DNA of 64,000 bases from Buchnera aphidicola (Aphis aurantii) (GTDB lineage: Bacteria > Pseudomonadota > Gammaproteobacteria > Enterobacterales > Enterobacteriaceae), in assembly GCF_039388985.1 (NCBI RefSeq), contig NZ_CP135021.1:186001-250000 (forward strand), written 5' to 3'. Made by a program: the position numbers and the translations under genes. Positions 10,192-19,258 of the stretch are shown here, in pieces (within the stretch, counting starts at the first letter, position 1; each line of letters starts with the position of its first letter). The notes under the pieces were generated by a model. That model saw only the letters and a program-made list of their open reading frames with translations. It had not been told where the DNA came from and searched no databases.

Positions 10192-10788
10192 TTATGAAAA
10201 ATGTTTCTCTAAATATGAAGAAATTCCTTGTGAAGAGGTAGTTATTCCATCTTTTCCAGGTTCCCAATTTGCAGGGCATACTTCTCCATATTGGTGGTGA
10301 AATTCTATAGCATCTATCATTCGTATCATTTCATTTACATTACGTCCGAATGGAAGATCGTTAACAACTTGATGACGTATAATCCCGTTTTTATCAATTA
10401 AAAATGAAGCTCTTAATGCGATGTTTAATTCTGGATGTTCTATTCCATAAGATTTTTGGATATCATGTTTTATATCAGATACCATAGGAAATTTAACTTT
10501 GCCAATTCCTCCGTTTTTAGGAAGAGTTTTTTGCCATGCTTGGTGTACAAAAACACTATCAACAGATACACCTATAATTTTTACATTTCGATTTTGAAAT
10601 TTTTCATAAATTTTATTAAATTCCATAATCTCAGAAGGACATACAAAAGTAAAATCCATAGGCCAAAAAAACAACATCACTGATTTTCCATTGGAGTACT
10701 GGTATAAATCAAAAGTATTTGTGATTTCTCCATTACTTAAAATTGCTGGAGCTATGAAATTAGGTGCTTTTCTTGTAACTAAAACCAT
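10192..10788 (-). CDS. ahpC: Typical 2-Cys peroxiredoxin (alkyl hydroperoxide reductase C type)
   Basis: This is a thiol peroxidase that reduces hydrogen peroxide and organic peroxides in the cytoplasm. The peroxidatic Cys is in FTFVCPSEIMEF near residue 50 and the resolving Cys in GEVCPANWEPG near residue 170. The 198-residue length fits the Prx1 subfamily called tsa in older Buchnera annotation, rather than the 187-residue E. coli AhpC. The NGGIG segment matches the GGLG-type loop of overoxidation-sensitive forms, but a clear C-terminal YF motif is not seen. No ahpF is present here. It is a single gene, divergent from ung. Confidence 0.93.
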   Translation of the reverse strand: MVLVTRKAPNFIAPAILSNGEITNTFDLYQYSNGKSVMLFFWPMDFTFVCPSEIMEFNKIYEKFQNRNVKIIGVSVDSVFVHQAWQKTLPKNGGIGKVKFPMVSDIKHDIQKSYGIEHPELNIALRASFLIDKNGIIRHQVVNDLPFGRNVNEMIRMIDAIEFHHQYGEVCPANWEPGKDGITTSSQGISSYLEKHFS

Positions 10789-10869
10789 TATTTTTTCCCT
10801 TTCATGTATATAATTAAAGTCATACCTTTTTAAAAATGCTTTATTTAATTAACTTAAAAAAGAGTTTTT

Positions 10870-11535
10870 ATGAATGATAGTTTAACTTGGAAAGATATTT
10901 TATCTCAAGAAAAAAAAAAATATTTTTTTGATATTATTAATTATATTAGAAAAGAGCGTTTAAAAAAGATAATATGCCCTTCTTCAAAAGATATTTTTAA
11001 TGCTTTTTCGTTAACTCCTTTTAATGCAATCAAAGTAGTTATTGTTGGACAAGATCCTTATTTTTTAGATAATCAAGCGCATGGTCTGGCGTTTTCAGTT
11101 CCGAAACATGAAGATATCCCACCTTCTTTAAGAAATATATATAAAGAATTAAATAGTGATTTTAAAAAAAACTATATGTTTAATCATGGTTGTCTTGAAA
11201 ATTGGGCAAAACAAGGTGTTTTTTTATTAAATACCATTTTAACTGTTGAGCTGGGAAAACCAAAGTCTCATAATCATATCGGATGGGAAATATTTACTAA
11301 CAAAGTAATTTATTATATTAGTACATATAAAAAATCTATTATTTTTTTACTTTGGGGGAACGATGCTCAAAGAAAACATAATTTAATTGATACTAATAAA
11401 CATTACATTTTAAAATCATCTCATCCATCTCCGTTATCAGCTCATCGAAGTTTTTTGGGGTGCAAACATTTTTCTAAAACTAATAAAATATTAATGGAAT
11501 GCAAAAAAAAAGAAATTAATTGGTTTGATATTTAA
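10870..11535 (+). CDS. ung: Uracil-DNA glycosylase (family 1)
   Basis: Ung removes uracil from DNA, the first step of base-excision repair of deaminated cytosine. The water-activating motif is VVIVGQDPYFLDNQAHGLAF (GQDPY), and the DNA-clamping motif is SSHPSPLSAHRSF (HPSPLSA). The uracil pocket Asn is in LLNTILTVE. It has 221 residues against 229 in E. coli. All catalytic motifs are intact, which is notable in a genome pushed toward A+T. It is a single gene, ending at a 16-bp-stem hairpin shared with grpE on the other strand. Confidence 0.97.
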   Translation: MNDSLTWKDILSQEKKKYFFDIINYIRKERLKKIICPSSKDIFNAFSLTPFNAIKVVIVGQDPYFLDNQAHGLAFSVPKHEDIPPSLRNIYKELNSDFKKNYMFNHGCLENWAKQGVFLLNTILTVELGKPKSHNHIGWEIFTNKVIYYISTYKKSIIFLLWGNDAQRKHNLIDTNKHYILKSSHPSPLSAHRSFLGCKHFSKTNKILMECKKKEINWFDI

Positions 11536-11546
11536 ATTTATAAGTA

Positions 11547-11580
11547 AAAATAGAAAAAATTTAAAAATTTTTTCTATTTT
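11547..11580. terminator. Bidirectional terminator-like palindrome between ung and grpE
   Basis: Perfect 16-bp arms (11547-11562 and 11565-11580) are separated by two bases between the convergent ends of ung and grpE. The arms contain A and T runs, so either strand would give a stem followed by a U-rich stretch. Confidence 0.7.
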
Positions 11581-11619
11581 ATATAAATTTTAAGTATTAA
11601 TAGATTTTATAGATTTTTT

Positions 11620-12195
11620 TTAAATTTTAGAAACTATTACAAATGCTTTTCGAAGGATAATATTATTAAAACTAAAACCTTTTCGTATTACTGAGATAAT
11701 ATGATCAGGTTGTATTTTCGTTGAATTTTCAGTTAATATAGCATTATGAATTTTTGGATTAAAAATTTCATTTGTTTTGCCTTCTATTTTTACTCCAAAT
11801 TTATATATGATTTTCAACAAAGACTCTAATGTTAATTTTATTCCTTGTACCAATGGTTCTTTTTCTAAATGTACTTTTTTAGCTAAAGATAACGTATTTT
11901 CTAAAACGTCTATAATAGGGATAATTTTTTTAAAAAATTCTTCTTTTTTTATATTTTTTATATTTTTTATTTCTATTTCAGCATTTTTTTTTATATTTTC
12001 TATATAGGCTAGATGCCTTAATTGTATATCATGTTCTTTTTTTTTAGTATCTAATAATTTTTCTTGTAATTCACTCAAATTATTTATATCAATGTTTTGA
12101 ATTTGATCATTATTACTTATTTTTTTTTCATTTTTTTTATTTGTATATGTTTTTTCAATATCTTTGTTTTTTAGTTGTTTTTCTTCAGTATCCAT
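11620..12195 (-). CDS. grpE: GrpE nucleotide exchange factor
   Basis: GrpE releases ADP from DnaK and so drives the Hsp70 chaperone cycle. It has 191 residues, near the 197 of E. coli. The first 60 residues are a charged Lys/Asn/Glu tail. A long coiled-coil helix follows (ELQEKLLDTKKKEHDIQLRH). The C-terminal beta domain includes VQGIKLTLESLLKI and FNPKIHNAILTE, ending in RKAFVIVSK. An ACGGTGAT-like ribosome site precedes the ATG. It is divergent from nadK across 112 bp. I could not identify a convincing heat-shock promoter. Confidence 0.94.
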   Translation of the reverse strand: MDTEEKQLKNKDIEKTYTNKKNEKKISNNDQIQNIDINNLSELQEKLLDTKKKEHDIQLRHLAYIENIKKNAEIEIKNIKNIKKEEFFKKIIPIIDVLENTLSLAKKVHLEKEPLVQGIKLTLESLLKIIYKFGVKIEGKTNEIFNPKIHNAILTENSTKIQPDHIISVIRKGFSFNNIILRKAFVIVSKI

Positions 12196-12307
12196 AATAT
12201 CACCGTTTCGAACATTACTGATTAGTTAAATATAAATTTGTTTTATATGTTTTTAAATTTATTTGCATATTAATTAAATATATATATTCATTAGGGATTT
12301 TAATGCA

Positions 12308-13186
12308 ATGAAACAATATTTCAATTGTATCGGTATTGTTGGACGTCCTCGTAACTCTAATGCATTAATCACACATGAAAAACTGTACATATGGTTAATT
12401 AAAAGAGGTTATAAAGTTTTTGTTGAATATAATATCTCTAAAAAATTAAAGTTAAAAAATCTAAAAACTGCTACATTGATAGAAATTGGTCAACTTTGTG
12501 ATTTGGCTATAGTAATTGGTGGAGATGGAAACTTACTATGTACAGCTCGAATTTTATCATATTTTAATATTAAAATCATTGGTATTAATAGAGGAAATTT
12601 AGGATTTTTAACAGATTTAAATCCTGACAATCAATTTAAGAAATTATCAGAAGTGTTATCTGGGCATTATTTTATAGAAAATCGTTTTTTATTAGATATT
12701 AAAATTTATAAAAACAAAAAATTTTATAAATCTAGTATAGCTATTAATGAAGTTGTTGTTCACCCAAAACACATAGCTCATATGATAGAATTTGAAGTTT
12801 ATATTGATAATCAATTTGCTTTTTCACAACGTTCAGATGGTTTGATTATTTCAACGCCGACTGGTTCAACAGGTTATTCATTATCTGCGGGGGGACCAAT
12901 TATAGTAACTTCTTTAGAAGCTATATTATTAATACCTATGTTTCCTCATACTTTATCAGCTCGACCTTTAGTTATTCGAAGTGATAGTATGATTTGTTTA
13001 AAGTTTTCAAATTCAGAAAAAGATTTAAAAGTTAGTTGTGATAGTCAAATAGTATATCCTGTCAATAAAAATGAATGTGTTTTCATTAAACGAAGTAATT
13101 ATTATTTAAATCTGGTTCACCCTAAAAGTTATAACTATTTTGAAACTTTAACATCTAAGCTAAATTGGTCTAAAAAATCTTTTTGA
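12308..13186 (+). CDS. nadK: NAD kinase
   Basis: NadK phosphorylates NAD to NADP using ATP. It has 292 residues, the E. coli length. The GGDG motif is in [14 protein letters not shown], the second conserved stretch is [12 protein letters not shown], and the glycine-rich segment is [17 protein letters not shown]. It starts at ATG 12308, with ATTAGGGATTTT upstream as a weak ribosome site. It lies next to grpE as in E. coli (there yfjB/ppnK). bamE follows 139 bp later on the same strand. Confidence 0.97.
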   Translation: MKQYFNCIGIVGRPRNSNALITHEKLYIWLIKRGYKVFVEYNISKKLKLKNLKTATLIEIGQLCDLAIVIGGDGNLLCTARILSYFNIKIIGINRGNLGFLTDLNPDNQFKKLSEVLSGHYFIENRFLLDIKIYKNKKFYKSSIAINEVVVHPKHIAHMIEFEVYIDNQFAFSQRSDGLIISTPTGSTGYSLSAGGPIIVTSLEAILLIPMFPHTLSARPLVIRSDSMICLKFSNSEKDLKVSCDSQIVYPVNKNECVFIKRSNYYLNLVHPKSYNYFETLTSKLNWSKKSF

Positions 13187-13325
13187 AAATTATGTATTTT
13201 TCAGGATATAACATATATAAATAATAGGATAGAATATAAAATTATAATAGTGTGATTTAAAGAATTTTTTTGTACAGTAATTGTAAATAAAAATTTTATA
13301 TAAAGTATTAGGAAATAATTTATTA

Positions 13326-13646
13326 ATGAATATTCAGATTTTGATAGTGAAAATGTTGCTAATAATTTTTTTATTGACTAATTGTTCATTTTTAGTCAAT
13401 AAAGATTATAATTCTAATAATATAATAGATGAATTTGATTTAAATTTAAATGAATTTAAAAGAAATTATAAAGGTATGACAAGAGAGCAAATAATTTATA
13501 TTTTTGGAAATCCAATAATTTCGGATTCTTTCAGTGATTCATATCATTATATTTTTTATAAACGATCTGAAAAAAATATATGCAAAAAAATTACTTTAAA
13601 TATTTTTTTTAAAAAAAATAAAGTGTTTAGTTTTAATTTGAAATGA
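13326..13646 (+). CDS. bamE: Outer-membrane assembly lipoprotein BamE (SmpA)
   Basis: BamE is a small lipoprotein of the BAM complex, which inserts beta-barrel proteins into the outer membrane. It has 106 residues. The signal peptide is hydrophobic (ILIVKMLLIIFLLTNC). The presumed lipidated Cys at about residue 20 is preceded by Asn, where signal peptidase II sites normally have Gly, Ala or Ser. The SmpA/OmlA core is recognisable as RNYKGMTREQIIYIFGNPI, followed by DSYHYIFYKR. It is followed by ssrA on the opposite strand, the same bamE-ssrA neighbourhood as in E. coli. Confidence 0.9.
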   Translation: MNIQILIVKMLLIIFLLTNCSFLVNKDYNSNNIIDEFDLNLNEFKRNYKGMTREQIIYIFGNPIISDSFSDSYHYIFYKRSEKNICKKITLNIFFKKNKVFSFNLK

Positions 13647-13674
13647 TTTGAATTAATTATAATTTATAAATTTT

Positions 13675-14043
13675 TGGAGCTGGCGGGATTTGAACCCGCG
13701 TCCAAAATTTCTAAAAATAAAGATACTACACGTTTAGTTTTTCTGGGTGTTGAATTCTTTTCCTATTTTAGAAAAACTTAATTTAGGAAAATAGCTTAAA
13801 AATATTTACGTGTCACTATTAAGCTTTGTTTTCACGTTTTCTCTTTAATAAATGACCTTTAATAATTCTCGTTATAAAAGAGATAATTTTGAGAATAAAG
13901 GGCGTTAAAACAGTTTTTTAAGCTGCTAACGCGTAGTTTTGTTTGTTATTTGTATCTATTTTTTTACGGCTTTTTACGAGGCAAACCGTTCCTCGACATG
14001 CACTTTATTTTTTTGATAATTTTGTCGAATCCGAAACAGCCCC
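13675..14043 (-). ncRNA. ssrA: Transfer-messenger RNA (tmRNA)
   Basis: tmRNA rescues stalled ribosomes by acting first as alanyl-tRNA and then as a short mRNA that tags the nascent protein for degradation. On the minus strand it begins GGGGCUGUUUCGG and ends GGUUCAAAUCCCGCCAGCUCCA. The acceptor stem pairs seven bases with a G3-U70 pair, the AlaRS identity element. No CCA follows the terminal A (the next bases are AAAA), so CCA must be added enzymatically. The tag frame, about 13919-13951, reads NNKQNYALAA before UAA, and the codon before it is ACA. The span is about 369 nt, against 363 in E. coli. Confidence 0.96.
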
Positions 14044-14180
14044 ATAGTTTTAGTTAATTGATAAAATATTTAATTGATTAGTATTACAAAAAAAAATACA
14101 GTTGTCTATAAAATATTTTTCAATTATTTATTACTTAAAATTATTTAAAATATTTTTAACCTTTGAACATGGAGAACAGT

Positions 14181-14507
14181 ATGGAGATAATAAAAAAAAT
14201 AGAACATCAAATTAAAAATAATATTATTTTAATTTATATGAAAGGAACACCAGATGCTCCTAGTTGTGGTTTTTCTGCGCAAGCTGTAAAAGCTTTATCG
14301 ATATGCGGAGAAAAATTTGCATATATAGATGTTTTAGAAAACGAAGACATTAGAAAAGAACTACCTAAATATTCAAATTGGCCTACATTTCCTCAGTTAT
14401 GGGTAGATGGAGAGTTGATAGGAGGTTGTAGTATTGTTTTGGAAATGTTTCAAAATGGCGATTTACAAAAATTAATATCTAAAACAATCAATAAATATAA
14501 AAAATAA
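14181..14507 (+). CDS. grxD: Monothiol glutaredoxin (Grx4 type)
   Basis: GrxD is a CGFS-type glutaredoxin that carries 2Fe-2S clusters and aids iron-sulfur delivery. The active-site motif is in SCGFSAQAVKAL, with the family's WPTFPQLWVDGELIGGCSI. The frame extends to a TTG at 14163 and an ATG at 14169. I choose ATG 14181 because GGAG lies 6 nt upstream and the N-terminus (EIIKKIEHQI) then matches E. coli Grx4. That gives 108 residues. It is a single gene, convergent with rnt across a shared hairpin. Confidence 0.95.
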   Translation: MEIIKKIEHQIKNNIILIYMKGTPDAPSCGFSAQAVKALSICGEKFAYIDVLENEDIRKELPKYSNWPTFPQLWVDGELIGGCSIVLEMFQNGDLQKLISKTINKYKK

Positions 14508-14530
14508 AGTTGTTGGAGTGAGATTAATAA

Positions 14531-14588
14531 AAGATATGACATTTCTTCAAGATAATTTTTAAAAATAAAATTATTAATGTCATATCTT
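14531..14588. terminator. Bidirectional terminator-like hairpin between grxD and rnt
   Basis: Perfect 12-bp arms AAGATATGACAT (14531-14542) and ATGTCATATCTT (14577-14588) flank an A/T-rich inner region that can itself fold. It sits between the convergent ends of grxD and rnt. Confidence 0.65.
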
Positions 14589-14650
14589 CTTTAATCATTT
14601 GAAAAAAAATTTTATAAAATTAAAGTTGTATCTAACATCTAAAAATATTT

Positions 14651-15292
14651 TTATTTTTTTATATTAATTGGCCATCCACCTAATTTTTTCCATCGATTAA
14701 CGAGTTCGCAAAAAAGATTTGCAGTTTGCAAAGTATCATAAAGTGCAGAATGAGCTTGGTTATTATCAAATGATAATCCAATAGCTTTACAAGCTTTAGC
14801 TAAAACCGTTTCTCCTAGAACTAATGCGCTTAAAGATGCTGTGTCAAATGTAACAAAAGGATGAAATGGATTTTGTTTAATTTTAACTCTTTGTATTGCA
14901 GCCATTAAAAAATTATGATCAAAATTAGCATTATGTGCAACTACAATACTTTTTCTACAATTTTCTATTTGAATCCCCCTTTGAACTGTTTCTAATATCG
15001 ATTCAATTGCTAATTTTTCACTAATAGCGCCACGTAATGGATTAAATGGATCAATTTTATTAAATGCAATAGCATCAGAGTTTATAATAGATCCCTGAAA
15101 AGGTTTAATATGAAAGTGAAGTGTATTTGCTTTGTGTAACCATCCTAATTTATCCATTTTTAATGTTATCAAAGCAATCTCTAATACTGCATCGGTTTGT
15201 GGATTAAAACCAGCTGTTTCGATATCGATGACAACAGGGTAAAAACTGCGAAATCGATTATTTAATAAATTAAATTTTTCCGTTATAGGCAT
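14651..15292 (-). CDS. rnt: Ribonuclease T
   Basis: RNase T is a 3'-5' exonuclease of the DEDD family that trims tRNA and other stable RNA 3' ends. It has 213 residues, near the 215 of E. coli. The acidic metal-binding residues are in [32 protein letters not shown] and the exonuclease III motif [12 protein letters not shown] downstream [14 protein letters not shown] matches the family C-terminus. The ATG at 15292 is the only reasonable start. It is a single gene, divergent from sodA. Confidence 0.96.
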   Translation of the reverse strand: MPITEKFNLLNNRFRSFYPVVIDIETAGFNPQTDAVLEIALITLKMDKLGWLHKANTLHFHIKPFQGSIINSDAIAFNKIDPFNPLRGAISEKLAIESILETVQRGIQIENCRKSIVVAHNANFDHNFLMAAIQRVKIKQNPFHPFVTFDTASLSALVLGETVLAKACKAIGLSFDNNQAHSALYDTLQTANLFCELVNRWKKLGGWPINIKK

Positions 15293-15365
15293 TTACATCT
15301 CATTTTAAAAACTATTTTTTTATTTTGATAGAATTAATTTTTCATTTATATATTTGTTATGATTC

Positions 15366-15393
15366 TTGTTTTATTTAATAATTGTACTATAAT
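15366..15393 (+). promoter_or_regulatory. Candidate sigma-70 promoter of sodA
   Basis: TTGTTT (15366-15371) and TATAAT (15388-15393) are separated by 16 bp and lie about 60 bp before the sodA start codon. In such an A/T-rich genome a perfect -10 box occurs often by chance, so position and spacing are the main support. Confidence 0.4.
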
Positions 15394-15454
15394 TTAATGC
15401 AATATTTAAAAGAAAATTTTTTATTTAATTTATATTTTAATTAAGGAAAATAAC

Positions 15455-16066
15455 ATGAGCTACCTTTTACCCGCTTTACCTTATTCATACAACGCATTAG
15501 AACCTTATTTTGATGAAGAAACAATGAAAATTCATCATACAAAGCATCATCAAAATTATATTAATAATACTAATACTATTTTAGAAAACACAGCTTTTTC
15601 ATCTCTTTCAATTGAAGAATTAATGTCTATATTTAATGAAATAAGTTTAGAAAATAAAAATATACTACGAAATAATGCAGGTGGACATATTAATCATAGT
15701 TTTTTTTGGAAATCTTTAAAAGCTAATACTGTATTAAATAATAGTTTAAAATTAGAATTAGAGAAAAGTTTTGGCAGTTTTGAGTATTTTAAAAATCAAT
15801 TTGAAGATATTGCTTTTAAACATTTCGGATCAGGTTGGGTTTGGTTAGTGAATCAAAATGGAAAATTGACTATAGTATCTACTACAAATCAAGATAATCC
15901 ATTAATGGGAAAATCAATATCAAATACTTATGGCGATCCTATTTTAGGGTTAGATATTTGGGAACATGCATATTATCTAAAATATCAAAATAGAAAATTA
16001 GATTATGTTAAAGCATTTTGGAATGTAGTAAATTGGGATAAAGTTGATAGTCGTTTGAATAAATAA
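15455..16066 (+). CDS. sodA: Superoxide dismutase (Mn type)
   Basis: SodA converts superoxide to oxygen and hydrogen peroxide. It has 203 residues. The metal ligands are in [23 protein letters not shown] and [12 protein letters not shown]. The Gln in TNQDNPLMG, at the position typical of manganese enzymes, supports Mn rather than Fe use. AAGGAA precedes the ATG at a good distance. It is the only superoxide dismutase in the window, and with the peroxiredoxin it forms a minimal defence. Confidence 0.97.
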   Translation: MSYLLPALPYSYNALEPYFDEETMKIHHTKHHQNYINNTNTILENTAFSSLSIEELMSIFNEISLENKNILRNNAGGHINHSFFWKSLKANTVLNNSLKLELEKSFGSFEYFKNQFEDIAFKHFGSGWVWLVNQNGKLTIVSTTNQDNPLMGKSISNTYGDPILGLDIWEHAYYLKYQNRKLDYVKAFWNVVNWDKVDSRLNK

Positions 16067-16163
16067 AATATTTTTTAAATACACACCGTTTCAATTAAAT
16101 ATTTAAACATATAATATCTATTATTATATGTTTTATATAAAACAAGATATCAAAGGATTATTT

Positions 16164-16715
16164 TTGAGTACTATTAAGATGATTGTGGGATTGTCTAATC
16201 CTAAAAAAAAATATCATAATACACGTCATAATATAGGTTCTTGGTATATTTATTCTTTAGCAAAATATTTTAATGTATTATTAAAAGAAGAAAAAAAGTT
16301 TTTTGGTTTTGTTGCTTCTATTAAAACATATTCGAATGATATTCATTTATTTATACCTAATATTTTTATGAATATTAATGGTGGTGCAATATATAAAATT
16401 GCTTCATTTTATAATATTGATTTAAATGAAATATTAGTGGCACATGATGATTTAGATTTAGTATCTGGAACGTCAAAACTGAAATATAGTTATGGACATA
16501 GTGGTCATAATGGTTTAAGAAGTATTATCACTCATTTTAGTAAAAAAAAAATAAATTTTTATAGACTGAGAATTGGTATCGGTCGACCAAACAATAAAAA
16601 AGAAATATCGTCTTTTGTACTTTCACGACCTTTCAATGAAGAAATTTATTTAATTAATATATCTATTCAAAATGCTATACAAAATACCATTGCTTTATTA
16701 GGTAAAATTACTTAA
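16164..16715 (+). CDS. pth: Peptidyl-tRNA hydrolase
   Basis: Pth frees tRNA from prematurely released peptidyl-tRNA. Conserved motifs are [20 protein letters not shown] (with the catalytic His), [15 protein letters not shown] and [11 protein letters not shown]. The frame is open back to an ATG at 16128, but I prefer the TTG at 16164. AGGA lies 6 nt before it, and the product then starts S-T-I-K-M-I-V-G-L, matching E. coli T-I-K-L-I-V-G-L. The ATG at 16179 would be too far from any ribosome site. The result is 183 residues. It is followed by ychF, the same pair as in E. coli. Confidence 0.95.
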   Translation: MSTIKMIVGLSNPKKKYHNTRHNIGSWYIYSLAKYFNVLLKEEKKFFGFVASIKTYSNDIHLFIPNIFMNINGGAIYKIASFYNIDLNEILVAHDDLDLVSGTSKLKYSYGHSGHNGLRSIITHFSKKKINFYRLRIGIGRPNNKKEISSFVLSRPFNEEIYLINISIQNAIQNTIALLGKIT

Positions 16716-16804
16716 ATATAATTATTTAATTTAATAGTCATCATGACAATTAGAATTATTTTAATTTTTAAAAAATAAAATTATCTATTTTAAGGTGTAT
16801 AAAT

Positions 16805-17893
16805 ATGGGTTTTAAATGCGGCATAATAGGGCTTCCTAATGTTGGAAAATCTACTTTATTCAACGCCTTAACTAAAGGAAATTCTGCAATTGCAAATTTT
16901 CCATTTTGCACTATTAATCCTAATATTGGAATAGTTTCAGTTCCGGATGTTCGTATAGATGAACTTTCTAAAATTATTTCCCCTAAAAAAATAGTAAATG
17001 CATATATAGAATTTGTAGATATTGCAGGTTTAGTAAAAGGAGCTTCTAAAGGAGAAGGTTTGGGAAACCAATTTTTAAGCAATATTAAAGATACACAAGC
17101 TATTGCGCATGTTGTTCGATGTTTTAAAGACGATAATGTTAGTCATATTTATAATAAAATAAATCCTAAAAATGATATAGATATAATTAATTCCGAGCTT
17201 ATATTATCTGATTTTGATATCTGTGAAAAATCTATCTTAAGATTGCAAAAAAAATCAAATTATAATATACAAGATAAAGAAAAAAAAATATTTGTTTTAA
17301 ATAAATGCATGAATCATTTAAAAAATTTGTTAATGCTTAAAACATTAAAATTAGATTTAATAGAAAAGAAAATAATTAGTGATTGTCGATTTTTAACTTT
17401 AAAACCCACAATGTATATTGCAAATATTAATGAAAATAAAGAATCTTTACATTTTTTAAAAGAACTAAAGCAAATAGCAAAAAAAGAAAATTCTTTGGTG
17501 ATTCCAATTTCTTCAAATTTAGAATTAGATTTAGTTAAAATGAATAATGATGAACAAAAAGATTTTATGAAAGCTTTTAATATACAAAAATTAGGATTAA
17601 ATAAAATTATTAAATACGGTTATAAAATACTTGATTTAATCACTTTTTTTACAGTTGGGATTAAAGAAATTCATGCGTGGTCTATACCCAATGGTAGTAC
17701 AAGTATTCAAGCTGCTCATAAAATTCATAGTGATTTTAGTAAAGGTTTTATTCGTGCTCAAATTATTAAATATTTAGATTTTATTCAGTATCAAAGTGAA
17801 ACAAAAGTTAAAGAAATGGGAAAATGCAAAATTGAAGGAAAAGATTATCAAATTAAAGATGGTGATATTGTTAATTTTTTATTTAATGTTTAA
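16805..17893 (+). CDS. ychF: Redox-regulated ATPase YchF (OLA1 family)
   Basis: YchF is an Obg-related P-loop NTPase that prefers ATP, binds ribosomes and modulates stress responses. It has 362 residues against 363 in E. coli. G1 is GLPNVGKSTLFNALTKG, and G3 is DIAGLVKGASKGEGLGNQFL, where hydrophobic residues replace the usual catalytic Gln. The C-terminal TGS domain includes AWSIPNGSTSIQAAHKIHSD and YQIKDGDIVNFLFNV. It is followed at once by a strong terminator shared with thrC. Confidence 0.97.
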   Translation: MGFKCGIIGLPNVGKSTLFNALTKGNSAIANFPFCTINPNIGIVSVPDVRIDELSKIISPKKIVNAYIEFVDIAGLVKGASKGEGLGNQFLSNIKDTQAIAHVVRCFKDDNVSHIYNKINPKNDIDIINSELILSDFDICEKSILRLQKKSNYNIQDKEKKIFVLNKCMNHLKNLLMLKTLKLDLIEKKIISDCRFLTLKPTMYIANINENKESLHFLKELKQIAKKENSLVIPISSNLELDLVKMNNDEQKDFMKAFNIQKLGLNKIIKYGYKILDLITFFTVGIKEIHAWSIPNGSTSIQAAHKIHSDFSKGFIRAQIIKYLDFIQYQSETKVKEMGKCKIEGKDYQIKDGDIVNFLFNV

Positions 17894-17935
17894 AAATTAT
17901 TTAATTTTTTTGAACTTTTTAGTTATGGTTGTTGA

Positions 17936-17967
17936 TTAGAGAGGAAAATTGTCCTCTCTAATTTTTT
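17936..17967 (+). terminator. Intrinsic terminator of ychF, bidirectional with thrC
   Basis: A perfect 10-bp stem, TTAGAGAGGA (17936-17945) and TCCTCTCTAA (17952-17961), with a 6-nt loop, is followed by a run of T on the plus strand. It overlaps the thrC stop region and may also stop minus-strand transcription from thrABC. Confidence 0.9.
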
Positions 17968-19255
17968 ATTTGTTTAATAAAAAGTTTTTAAGTTTACAAA
18001 AATCTGGATTTATATTATGAGATAATAATGGTAAGTTAACTCTACAGTTAATTTCATCTGGTAAAGTAATGCTATTTTTTAAAATTTGTTCAACAGTATT
18101 TTTAAATTTAGCCGGATGCGCTGTTCCTAAAAATAAACCATATTCGTTTTCTTGAAGCTGATCACTTAACAACTTATATGCAATTGCAGCATGTGGTTCA
18201 GAAGTATATCCAAGTTTAAAAAGTTCTTTAATTGAGTTTTTAGTATCATTATCTGATACACTTCCAAATCTTAAATTATTTAAATTCCAATTATTTCTTT
18301 GAAATAGTTCTTCAATTCTAGGCCAATTATTTGGTTGGCTAATATCCATTGCATTAGAAATTGTAGATATTGTTTTTTTTGGTTTCCACTGTTTGTTTTT
18401 TAAAAACCTAGGGACAGTATCATTTGAATTTGTGCATGCTATAAAAGACTTAATAGGTAAACCAAGAGATTTCGCTAATAATCCTGCTGTTAAATTTCCA
18501 AAATTTCCGCATGGAACAGCTATAACTAAATTTTTTCTTTCTTGTTCTGAAATTAATGAAAAAGCTTCAAAATAATAACATATCTGTGCTAATAATCGAC
18601 TTATATTAATAGAGTTAGCAGAATTTAAACCTATCAGTTCTTTTAGTTTTTTATCATCAAAAGCTTGTTTAACTAAATTCTGACAATCATCAAAACTACC
18701 ATTAATTGATATAGTTGTTATATTTTCTCCTAAAGTACAAAACAACTGCTCTTGTAATAAGCTAATTTTACCTTTTGGATATAAAATAATCACTCGAATA
18801 TTTTTCATTTTATAGAATGCATGTGCAACTGCAGCACCAGTATCTCCTGATGTTGCAGTTAAGATAGTAAAAGATTCGTTGTTTTTGTTTAGAGAAAATA
18901 TCATTTGAGCCATAAAACGAGCTCCAAAATCTTTAAATGCTAATGTTGGTCCATGAAATAATTCAAAACAACTGATATGTTTAGTAATAGGTACCTTTAA
19001 TGGTTTTTTAAATGAAAATGCTTTTTTTACTTGCTCATACAATATTTGTTTAGATATTTCACGATCAATAAATTTGGAAAGTATTTCAGTGCTTCTTGTA
19101 ATAAAATCCATTTTTAGTATTTCTGATAATTCAAAAGGTGTAATAATTGGTATTTTTACTGGAAAAAATAATCCTTGTTGCTGTCCTAGTCCAAGTTTAA
19201 TAGCAGTTTCAAAATTAACTTGCTCGCTATGATTTTTTAAATTATAAAGTTTCAT
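17966..19255 (-). CDS. thrC: Threonine synthase
   Basis: ThrC is a PLP enzyme that converts O-phosphohomoserine to threonine, the last step of the pathway. It has 429 residues against 428 in E. coli. The PLP lysine is in HGPTLAFKDFGARFMAQ. The phosphate-binding loop and neighbouring region are ATSGDTGAAVAHAF and VPCGNFGNLTAG. It starts 3 bp after the thrB stop and is the last gene of thrABC, ending at the terminator shared with ychF. Threonine is essential for the insect host, so this is a core nutritional gene. Confidence 0.98.
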   Translation of the reverse strand: MKLYNLKNHSEQVNFETAIKLGLGQQQGLFFPVKIPIITPFELSEILKMDFITRSTEILSKFIDREISKQILYEQVKKAFSFKKPLKVPITKHISCFELFHGPTLAFKDFGARFMAQMIFSLNKNNESFTILTATSGDTGAAVAHAFYKMKNIRVIILYPKGKISLLQEQLFCTLGENITTISINGSFDDCQNLVKQAFDDKKLKELIGLNSANSINISRLLAQICYYFEAFSLISEQERKNLVIAVPCGNFGNLTAGLLAKSLGLPIKSFIACTNSNDTVPRFLKNKQWKPKKTISTISNAMDISQPNNWPRIEELFQRNNWNLNNLRFGSVSDNDTKNSIKELFKLGYTSEPHAAIAYKLLSDQLQENEYGLFLGTAHPAKFKNTVEQILKNSITLPDEINCRVNLPLLSHNINPDFCKLKNFLLNK

Positions 19256-19258
19256 TTT

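Noticed and set aside
12196..12307. Possible heat-shock (sigma-32) promoter for grpE in the grpE-nadK gap
   Set aside because: A TTGAAA and a CCCTAAT can be found on the minus strand, but the spacing is about 22 bp instead of 13-17 and the first box lies within nadK.
16128..16163. Longer pth from ATG 16128
   Set aside because: The extra residues have no counterpart in Pth, and the ribosome-binding AGGA lies inside the extension, just before the TTG at 16164.
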